14,463 nucleotides of DNA from Acanthamoeba sp. SK_2022b (lineage: Eukaryota > Discosea > Longamoebia > Acanthamoebidae): contig JANDJZ010001009.1 in NCBI GenBank assembly GCA_027943245.1, positions 1 to 14,463 of the forward strand. Reading direction: 5' to 3'. The position numbers and the translations under genes are program-made. Positions 7,555 to 14,463 of the stretch are shown here, piece by piece. Within the stretch, counting starts at the first letter, position 1; each line of letters begins with the position of its first letter. The notes beneath the pieces were generated by a model. It was not told the origin of the DNA, did not search any database, and saw only the letters and a program-made list of their open reading frames with translations.

Positions 7555-7944
7555 GCTTTGGCCTTCTTTAATATGCTTGAGCAAATAAAAATAAACCAAA
7601 ATATATTTTTAATTATTTGGTTCTGAATTTCGGGAATCCTACGGCATTTTCTCGCAGATGCTGGGTTACCCAGAGTGCTCTGGTTGCAAAGCAGTACTTG
7701 AGGTTGCCAAGGAGGCTCACAAAAGGTTCTGTACTTTCAGGCGTGGCCACCACGACCAACCACGCCGCAGTAGGACCAGCTGTCGCCCCATCATTGGCTG
7801 GTCTGTCACCTTGCACCCACCTGCTTCTCCTAGCAACCTGAGTAGGGGGTCAAGAACAAGGCTCTCCCACAAGGCCCATTCTCTCTCAACCTCAGCCACT
7901 ACACAAGCCACTACTCGACCCAACACTTGAAAACCTTCACAAAC
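7555..7944. promoter_or_regulatory. Divergent promoter region (TPR gene / actin-bundling gene)
   Basis: This 390-bp space separates two head-to-head start codons (7554 on minus, 7945 on plus). An ATTGG (inverted CCAAT) lies near 7794-7798 and CCTAGCAAC near 7828. A CT-rich stretch with TCA initiator-like sequences precedes the ATG at 7945. No convincing gene is seen. Promoter function is inferred from position. Confidence 0.5.
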
Positions 7945-9475
7945 ATGAGCATTGTCTCTGGAACCGATGAGGAGAAGCTTAAGGCCCTGAGCCAGCGCAC
8001 CTACAAGGACCAGGCGGTGTGGTTCCTCAACGCCTTCTGGGACGGCGTGGGCAAGAACGAGACCGAGAAGCTGTGGAACTTCGTCCACCAGTGCGAGGAG
8101 CTCGACAAGGAGAAGAGGGCCCTGGGCGGTCAACTCGACGAGTTCGCTACTCACCGCTTCCTCGAGCACTTCAACGAGACCCTCACCATCGTCGATCTGC
8201 GCGACAAGCTTCTCTCCGTTGGCGCCATCCCCTCCACTAACAAGTTCCTCAAGGAGGTGCCCCTCATCTTCTTCCTCATCGTCAAGTACGATCCTGTTCC
8301 CTACCACTTCTCTTTTGATTTCATCTCTGACGACATCCACGTGTAGGTACAACGTCGATTGGCATGCGATGATGAACACGCGCCAGGGCGCGGCTGATGA
8401 GACTGCCAAGGCCCAGGCGGTGTTGGCGGCCGTCATGGAGGCCTTCGCCAGGAGCGCAGGCAAGGAGCGCGAGGCCGCTGCCAGCTTGGAGGAGTCCACC
8501 CGCCGAGAGGCACAGGCCAAGCAGGCCGCCGAGGCTGCCGCCCAGCGGTGCGCCCCCCCCCCCTCCCTCCCTCCTCCCTCCCTCTCTGTCCTTTCTCTGG
8601 CAAGGCCAAAAGACTGACGTGGCGGGGACACCAACAGAGACGCTGCGGCTAAGCAGTCTCTTGCCGAGGCCGCCGAGAAGGAGAAGGTGGCCCACAAGGC
8701 CGAGAGCGATGCCAAGGACAGGGAGGCCGACGCTCGCGCCCGCGAGGCGGAGATGGTCACCGCCAAGGCCGACCTCGAGGCTGCCCTCAAGGACCTGCAC
8801 GAGCAGGAGACTTCCCACAACGCCCGCACCGCCGAGCTGACCAAGGCCAGCGAGGAGGGCTCGGCCATGGCCATGAGCAAGGCCAAGGTCGAGCTGGCCA
8901 CCCACCTGGCCTCCGACCCGCTGCCCCTGCGCAAGGCCAAGGTCACCCAGGAGGCTGCCCTCAAGGCCACCGAGAAGGCCATCGTCGTCAGCAAGGAAGC
9001 TTCTGAGGTCGCCTCGCGCGCCCGCCACGAGGCCCAGACCACTCTGGCCCAGGTACGCAGCCGCTACATGATGAAAGTGAAAGTGGAAGTAGAAGTGACG
9101 CTGACGCGGTGGCGTGTGTTGTTTGGGTAGGCGCAAGCGTCGCGTGCTGCTGCTGATGCCGCTGCCGCCCAGGCTTCGGCGGCCAGGGCCAGCGCGGACC
9201 AGACGGCCAAGGATGCCGCGAGCGCCCGCGCCAAGTCCGAGGCGGACAAGCAGACCGCCGCTGCTGCGCTGGCCGTGGCGAAGAAGAAGGTCGAGGAGGC
9301 CGAGGCCTTCCTCGAGCAGGCCAAGAAGGTCATGCCCGGCGGCACGGCCTGGTGGATGGAGCGCGAGCTCTCCGAGGCCAGGTCCTTCCTCCCCAGGGCC
9401 AAGGGCGGCTACATCAAGAGGCACATGACCATCGACAAGGCCGCCAGGAAGGCCTTTGCCGCCTCCAACAACTGA
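7945..9475 (+). CDS. Calcium-regulated actin-bundling family protein (34-kDa bundling protein-like)
   Basis: Exons are 7945-8285, 8347-8547, 8638-9052 and 9131-9475 (1302 nt, 433 residues). Introns are 61, 90 and 78 nt with donors GTACGA, GTGCGC and GTACGC. The N-terminal domain has YKDQAVWFLNAFWDG (about residues 20-34), the LDEFATHRFLEHFNETLTI block and KYNVDW at the exon 1/2 joint. A long Ala/Glu/Lys coiled coil follows (about 120-385). The C-terminal block GTAWWMERELSEARSFLP (about 390-407) matches the ending I recall for the Dictyostelium 34-kDa bundling protein (F-actin bundling C-terminal domain). Such proteins crosslink actin filaments in cortex and filopodia and are inhibited by calcium via an EF hand. 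Here the expected EF loop reads GAIPSTNKFLKEV and lacks the acidic ligands, so calcium control may be lost. Family identity is fairly firm; actin binding is inferred. Confidence 0.85.
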
Positions 9476-9529
9476 GCCCCCCACTGCTCCCGCTACATCA
9501 CCCAAATAACAAAACGAAACGAAACGCAA

Positions 9530-9565
9530 ACGAAACACAAAACGAAACACAAAACGAAACACAAA
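9530..9565. repeat. 12-bp minisatellite (ACGAAACACAAA)3
   Basis: Three perfect 12-bp units lie in the 180-bp gap between the convergent ends of the actin-bundling and HAP2 genes. Degenerate ACGAA units precede them. Confidence 0.8.
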
Positions 9566-9655
9566 ACATAACAAACTGTACATGCACTCACATAAATACT
9601 GGGGTCAACATTGTAGCCCTAGGGCTTGGGTGGCTGGCTGGCTGGCAGGCTCGTG

Positions 9656-10035
9656 TCACTCGTTGATGCAGGGGAAGACGGGCTCGGCGGTGATGAAGCG
9701 GCGCGCGTTGGCCAGCGTGATGAGCGTCTGGTAGTACGCGCGCGGCATCTCGACGGGCCGCTCCAGCTCGCGATAGCCCTCCTCTTCCTCTTCCTCATCC
9801 TCCTCCATGTACCGCAACTACACACAGCGCGCCACGCTGAACACATTGTCCGCAACAAATGCCAATGCCCGCCAAAGTCTTTACCTGGAACTGGTGGGCT
9901 CGTTCGAGCGAGAAGTTGAACCAGACGTCGACGCCCTCCTCGAGCAGGATGAGCCGGCCCCGCACGCTGAAGCGCGGCCCCGGCGACTGCGACGTGTGTG
10001 TTTTGTGTGTGTGTGTGTGCGTGTGCGTGTGTGTG

Positions 10036-10083
<48 letters not shown>

Positions 10084-10721
10084 TCAGTGTCACGCTGCGG
10101 TTCTATTTTGCGGGAGCGCGGTGTACCAGGAGGCCCGAGGGGAGCGAGGACGACTCGATGTTGAAGTAGGCCGTGGCCGACCGCTTGGCCATCTTGATGA
10201 GCTCCGAGTCCTTCATACGCACGCTGTCGTTCCTGCTGTGCAGCGACCTCAGCCCGTTCCGCATCATGTCGCCCCAATTCCACGTCTTCTTCTCCTTCTC
10301 CTTCTTTTTCTCCTTCTTCTTGTCCGACGTCCGGTCGAGGCTCATCGAGCGAGGCCGGCGATCGCTCGCGTGACTCGCATTCCTTCTCGTCTCGCGCGCG
10401 CTCCCGCTTCGCCTGCGCCTCTGCAGGCGGTCGTCGTTGCGTCGCGCGGGCCTGGACGGGGGGAGGCGGCGGCCGTCCATGTAACGATCGCGATCGCCGC
10501 CATCGCCGCCGCCGCTGCTGTCGCTGTGGTCGCTGTCCGAGACCTCAAAGTCGTGGTCGTGGTAGGCCCGCGCGCGGAGGGCCTCGGTGAGGGTGGAGCT
10601 CCTGCGGGTCATCTTGTCGAGCTTCTTCTTGTACTTGGCCTTCTTCAGGTCGTTCTCCTTCTTGGCCATCTTCTTCTGCACTTTCTGCATCTTCTTTCCT
10701 CTTGTCGTGTGCCACACAACA

Positions 10722-10789
<68 letters not shown>

Positions 10790-11546
10790 CACACAACAGA
10801 GAGAGAGAGAGACGCAACGGACGGTGTGAGGAACAGCAGCTGTTGCGCATTCGGGGGAAGTAAGCGTACAATTTCTTTTTCTTTTCTTTGATCTTTGCCT
10901 TCTTGCGTTTCCTCGCCGAGCGCGCCTGGTCGGCGGCGGAGACGGCCTTGAACGGGAGACACGTCATACAGCACAGCCCCCTGAGGCAACCCTGCGACAC
11001 GCGCGCAGTCAGTCATTGTCACGCGCGCTGTGTGTGTGGGGAGGGGTGAGAGAACCATGCAAGCGGTCCGGCCACGCTTGGACTTGAGGCACACACAGCA
11101 GCAGGAGCAGCAGCAGAGGAAACCGACCACGATCACGACGAACACCACGATCTTGATCGTGCACGAGTTGTCCACGTAGCACGCGATGTCGAAGCTGGCC
11201 GCCAAAGATCGGACCACCCCCCACATGAGCATGTGCTGATGTGTGTCGTGTCGTGTCGTGTCGTGTCGTGTCGTGTCGTGTCGTGTCGTGTCGTACATGC
11301 TGTTACACGAATCGCAGCCGCTGACCATGTAGTTGGTGGCGCCTTTGGCCGAAGCTCCGCCGCCGCCCCCTTCGCTGCACTGGCTGCCGAGGCACGAGGT
11401 GTTGGTGGCGAACACCGTCACGTTCACCCACACCGAGTCCACGATTGCCCCGAGCGAGTCGTACAGCGACACTGTACCATTTACTAGAAATTAGAAATAT
11501 AATTCTACAAAATAAATGGCAACAATTCAATCAAGAAAATGGCTTA

Positions 11547-11591
<45 letters not shown>

Positions 11592-12270
11592 TAAAATAAA
11601 TTATGGACAAGTTTAGGGAAGGTTACCCTTGCAGCCAGTGTTGAAGCCAGCGTTGGTGAGGCTGTAGAGGTCGAAGGTGAGGCTGGACGACTGGTAGGCA
11701 GCGATGGAGCGGAGCTTGGCCGGCACGGCCTGGATCTGATCCCCGCACTCGGTGACCGTGATCTGCCGGCCCCACGCCGACACGCCAGTGAGAGACCCGC
11801 ACACGACCTCCTCCCCTCGCCCACCCAACGCCTAGCTCCCTACCGTGTAGTCGGCGTTGACCGTGCCGTTGTTCATCACCACCACGTCGAGCTCTCCCTG
11901 CGTGGCCAGGCCTTCGAAGCCGGTGATGTTGGCCGCCAGGATGCGGCCGGGGCTCCTATAAGAACGACAGCAAGTGATGTCAGCGAAGTGAGGATGACGA
12001 TGACGATGACGATGGAGGTGATGAGGATGATCGACGAGCAAGAGGAGGTACCGGTTGACCGTGTAGGTGATGTCGTCGGCGTTGAGGGTGAGGGTGACGA
12101 CTGTGGCCCTGATCTGATCGAGCGCGAAGGCAAGGTAGCGCTGGTCGCCGCTCTGGACCACCGGCTCGTTGTTGACAAAGTCGCCCCAGAATCGCACAAA
12201 GTACTGGCCCAGCTTGCCCTGCTCCCACTGCAGACAAACCTCTACCTGTCAACCATGTGCAGCGATGGCG

Positions 12271-12347
<77 letters not shown>

Positions 12348-12577
12348 CCGAGGAAGATGAGGCGGCTGGACCTTGCTGAGGTCCGCTTGGTAGTAGTCGT
12401 CGAGCTGGTTGCTGAGGCAGGACTGGGGCCAGTTGCTGCAGGCGCTGCCCTGGTAGCGAAAGGCCGTGAAGCTCACCCCGATCTTGTTGCACGTGAGGCC
12501 CGAGAAATCCGCGTACGACCGATCCAGCAGCATCCAGTAGTCCGTGCCTGCGCTCACGCCACCGACACCTCAGTCTG

Positions 12578-12641
<64 letters not shown>

Positions 12642-13904
12642 CGGCTTTGACTCGCGGATGAGTGGAAGGAGAGGAGGGCACGAAGAGGTACTTCTCGCTG
12701 AGCACCGGGTTGTCGCTCCACGGCGCCAAGTCGCCCTGCAGCTTGGCGAAGACGTCCCCGCCGCTGCTGGTCCCGGTGGTCTGCGAGGGCGACAGGCTGA
12801 TGATCTCCGTCACGTAGCCGCCGGTCGTGTTCCCGTAGGCGTCGACCATCGTCTCGTACTTCATCACGCTCAGCGTCAGCTCGAAGCTCACCTGCGCCGC
12901 ATCTGCCACCAACATTTTTATTTATTTATTATTTTATTAAAAAGAATGAGGATTTAATATGAACGCCAAGAAGTGTGCGTACCGATGGAGAAGACGTCGT
13001 ACCAGAGGTCGTCGAAGCGCAGGCAATGGGCGGAGCTGGCGTCGACGCCAAAGTCAAACAGCGAACACGTGAGGCCGGCGCGTGTCTGTTCGCTGGAGAG
13101 CCACAGCACGTCGCCCAGGTCGCACGAGCAGCAGAAGCCCTGCAACCAATGCCAATCCAGCGTGAGGCACACGCCCCAACTGCGCGCGCGCACGCACACG
13201 GAGCATCTGCCCCCCCCCCCAAACCTGACTGTCCCGAACGACTGAGCCGTCCGCGTTGTAGAACCAACCGCAGGTCGGGCTGGAGCTCGATGGCGAGTCA
13301 TTGCACTCGTCGAAGAGGAACAGAATGTCGTCCTTATACATTATGTTCTCGTAGGGCTTGTTGTTCGTGCGCTACACGCGGGCCACCACAATAACAATAG
13401 AGCAATAGATATTAGTCGCCTCGAGTGGCCACTATTTGGCCGTGTGCCACCCGATGTGTGAGAGGGGGGGGGGCGTGTTGTCGACGTACGCCGACGTAGG
13501 TGATGGGGTAGAGCAGGCGCGGTATGCTCTTGGCCCATCGTATCTGGATGGGATGCTCGAGCGTGCGCGTGGTGCCATCCACGTCCTGCGTCGTATCCAC
13601 CACCAAGTCCAGCTGCTCCGTATTGTTCTGCGTGCGTTGCATGCCAGAGGGAGAGAGTTGGCCTTTGTGTAGCGTGTAAGAGTGGGTTAGTGTGTACCTG
13701 ACCAGAGTCGACGGTGAGGGTGACAATCATGCGCAGGTCACAGGTGGTCGTGGGGCTGCTCGTAGCGCCGTCCTGCACGCACCGCTCCACGTGGCTCGAC
13801 GCGAGAAGCGAGCCCGTAACGCCCGCCAGCCGGGTTGTCGAACTCCACCACGCCAGCAGGCCCAGCCAAAGCACCAGGGCCGTCCGCACCCCGTCCCGTT
13901 CCAT
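9656..13904 (-). CDS. HAP2: HAP2/GCS1 gamete-fusion protein
   Basis: HAP2 is the ancient eukaryotic gamete fusogen, a single-pass surface protein with a class II fusion fold. I built 15 exons (minus): 13904-13698, 13627-13490, 13371-13225, 13139-12983, 12902-12642, 12547-12372, 12245-12052, 11955-11844, 11762-11627, 11483-11297, 11194-11056, 10991-10870, 10700-10127, 9986-9885, 9817-9656; 2814 nt, 937 residues. A signal peptide (RTALVLWLGLLAWW) is followed by a Cys-rich ectodomain with TCGWFYNADGSVVRDSQ|GFCCSC (about 148-170), SSAHCLRFDDLWYD, the HAP2-GCS1 signature CNKIGVSFTAFRYQG with SCLSNQL (about 323-350), and many N-X-S/T sites. A membrane helix (about 587-606, IVVFVVIVVGFL) precedes Cys clusters and a tail of about 330 residues that is first basic, then acidic. 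Starts of exons 7 and 10 have in-frame alternative acceptors. Identity is very secure; a few junctions are less so. Confidence 0.93.
10009..10082. repeat. (TG)n microsatellite in HAP2 intron 13
   Basis: The perfect core is 10037-10082 (23 units), with interrupted TG/CG repeats before it. It fills most of intron 13 (9987-10126). The HAP2 pre-mRNA therefore carries (CA)n here. Confidence 0.95.
10729..10788. repeat. (CA)30 microsatellite in HAP2 intron 12
   Basis: A perfect 60-bp CA run lies within intron 12 (10701-10869). The HAP2 pre-mRNA carries (UG)30 here, complementary to the array in intron 13 across exon 13. Confidence 0.95.
11246..11294. repeat. Pentanucleotide (TCGTG)9 in HAP2 intron 10
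   Basis: Nine perfect TCGTG units plus TCGT occupy the 5' half of intron 10 (11195-11296). On the HAP2 strand the intron starts GTACGACACG, so the array begins at the donor. Reading through it in frame would give a DTTRH repeat; splicing is preferred because the 102-nt intron joins exons 10 and 11 in frame with normal signals. Confidence 0.9.
11547..11592. repeat. (ATT)n trinucleotide array in HAP2 intron 9
   Basis: About 15 ATT units lie inside the AT-rich intron 9 (11484-11626), whose composition contrasts sharply with the flanking GC-rich exons. Confidence 0.95.
12268..12346. repeat. (CG)n(CA)34 microsatellite in HAP2 intron 6
   Basis: An alternating GC block followed by a perfect CA run (12279-12346, 34 units) fills intron 6 (12246-12371). 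The HAP2 pre-mRNA carries (UG)34 here. The CG-CA combination is a classic Z-DNA-prone sequence. Confidence 0.95.
12580..12639. repeat. (GT)30 microsatellite in HAP2 intron 5
   Basis: A perfect 60-bp GT run occupies two thirds of intron 5 (12548-12641). On the HAP2 strand the intron begins GTACACAC, so the array abuts the donor. The pre-mRNA carries (AC)30, complementary to the intron 6 array across exon 6. Confidence 0.95.
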
Positions 13905-14069
13905 CTATCGTGAACAAGTCCTCCCGAGAGGCCTGTAAACTTGCATTCCCTCGCAGCACAGTTAGAGCACGTCCAGCTCTGGTTCCATTGATGGTTTTCT
14001 TTCTATTGCCCTTTTTCTTTTTTCTTTAATTAAATGGGAAATGTTTTTCCCTTTTTTTTCTCGTTAGCG
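13905..14069. promoter_or_regulatory. Short divergent promoter region HAP2 / HYOU1-like
   Basis: Only 165 bp separate the HAP2 ATG from the first ATG of the chaperone gene (219-240 bp if a later chaperone ATG is used). The right end (about 14030-14068) is T-rich and ends CTCGTTAG, resembling a 3' splice site, so a 5' UTR intron of the chaperone gene is possible. A TGTAAAC element lies near 13934. Confidence 0.5.
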
Positions 14070-14463
14070 ATGACGTCAGCGCCGCTGCTGGCAACCTACG
14101 CTCCGCTCGGACACAGACGCCTCATGAACACGAAGCCACAAAAGATGAGGAACGTCACGACCCTGGTGTTCTGTGTGACCCTGCTTGCGTGCCTGACACT
14201 GGCCTCAGTGTGGCCCTGCCACGCTCGCTCCACCACTACCTCAACTTCATCTTCATCTAACAAGATGAAGGGCCTGGCCATCGACTGGGGCTCGGAGTGG
14301 CTCAAGATGGCGCTCGTGGCCCCCGCCACGCAGACCATGCAGGCGGTCGAGGTCGTGGTCAACGAACAGAGCGAGCGCCGCACTCCCGCGCTCGTCGCGT
14401 TCGACCCGCCGCCGGCCTCCACCGGCCGTCTACTCGTCGGCAACGCCGCCGCGCGCGTCGCCG
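14070..14463 (+). CDS. HYOU1: ER HSP110/GRP170-type chaperone, 5' end (HYOU1/LHS1-like)
   Basis: Only the N terminus is present; the frame is open to the window end. After a hydrophobic signal core (TTLVFCVTLLACLTLASVWP) and a Ser/Thr linker comes MKGLAIDWGSEWLKMALVAP, the first ATP-phosphate loop of the Hsp70 superfamily in its GRP170 form (D-x-G-S-E-x-x-K), followed by VVVNEQSERRTPALVAFDPPP and LLVGNAAARVA. Family members are ER-lumen nucleotide-exchange factors for BiP and holdases, induced by ER stress. Three in-frame ATGs are possible: 14070, 14124 and 14145. The last two place the signal peptide right at the N terminus and are more natural; 14070 is given as the outer limit. It is head-to-head with HAP2. 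Confidence 0.85.
   Translation, partial: MTSAPLLATYAPLGHRRLMNTKPQKMRNVTTLVFCVTLLACLTLASVWPCHARSTTTSTSSSSNKMKGLAIDWGSEWLKMALVAPATQTMQAVEVVVNEQSERRTPALVAFDPPPASTGRLLVGNAAARVA
14071..14078. promoter_or_regulatory. CRE-type bZIP site TGACGTCA
   Basis: A perfect palindromic TGACGTCA lies 46 bp before the second candidate ATG of the HYOU1-like gene. bZIP factors, including those of the ER-stress response (core TGACG), bind such sites. If translation starts at 14070 the site overlaps the start codon and could be coincidental. Confidence 0.4.

Noticed and set aside
7717..9042. 441-codon open frame on the minus strand opposite the actin-bundling gene
   Set aside because: It is the antisense shadow of GC-rich Ala/Glu/Lys codons, with Leu/Ser/Ala-biased translation and no motifs. 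The + strand exons explain the region with conserved family motifs.
8321..9583. 420-codon minus-strand frame rich in Gly and Leu
   Set aside because: Same cause: an antisense reading of the Ala-rich coiled coil that also crosses all of that gene's introns.
9998..10891. Frames translating the CA/TG arrays as CVCVCV or THTHTH repeats
   Set aside because: Microsatellites are open in several frames. All four lie in HAP2 introns bounded by good splice sites.
11195..11296. Coding DTTRH pentapeptide-like repeat in HAP2
   Set aside because: The (TCGTG)n array is better placed in a 102-nt intron (GTACGA...CCAG) that joins flanking exons in frame and removes an odd repeat next to the membrane segment.
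1..14463. tRNA/rRNA genes, CRISPR arrays, transposons or integrated viral genes
   Set aside because: I saw no A/B-box pairs with cloverleaf arms, no spaced identical repeats, no transposase or integrase motifs and no terminal repeats with target duplications. HAP2 shares its fold with viral class II fusion proteins but is a eukaryotic gene with 14 introns.

Overview
The window looks like nuclear DNA of a GC-rich, free-living amoebozoan, most likely Acanthamoeba or a close relative. The evidence is dense genes on both strands separated by 100-1000 bp, many short introns (about 60-170 nt), strong G/C third-position codon bias, an amoebozoan-type actin-bundling protein, and a mix of eukaryotic housekeeping genes. 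I see no prokaryotic operon, CRISPR array, transposase, rRNA or tRNA. The species assignment is an inference.

Layout, left to right: (1) 3' part of a coiled-coil protein gene (+, 1-472). (2) Gamma-glutamyl hydrolase, GGH (-, 715-1959, 4 exons). (3) A 956-bp gene-poor stretch with palindromes and repeats. (4) A single-exon orphan with a signal peptide and one membrane segment (+, 2916-3449). (5) Mitochondrial ribosomal protein mL46/MRPL46 (+, 3618-4746, 3 exons, one GC-AG intron) with an intact Nudix box. (6) An acidic, probably nuclear protein (-, 4881-6017). (7) A TPR co-chaperone-like protein (-, 6547-7554, 6 exons, one GC-AG intron). (8) A calcium-regulated actin-bundling family protein (+, 7945-9475, 4 exons). 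(9) A complete 15-exon HAP2/GCS1 gamete-fusion protein gene (-, 9656-13904). (10) The 5' end of an ER HSP110/GRP170 chaperone (HYOU1/LHS1 type, +, 14070 to the window end), head-to-head with HAP2.

The most interesting locus is HAP2, the conserved eukaryotic gamete fusogen, in an organism generally regarded as asexual. Six of its 14 introns are filled by simple-sequence arrays. Four are long dinucleotide arrays placed so that the pre-mRNA carries complementary (AC)n and (UG)n tracts on either side of exon 6, which encodes the HAP2-GCS1 signature, and of exon 13, which encodes much of the cytosolic tail. This architecture could drive exon skipping or circular RNA formation. HAP2 and the neighbouring ER chaperone share a short divergent promoter region with a perfect CRE-type bZIP site.

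Exon structures were built by hand from reading-frame continuity across GT(GC)-AG junctions plus remembered family similarity. Joined lengths are multiples of three for all five multi-exon genes that are complete here. No alignment or search could be run.
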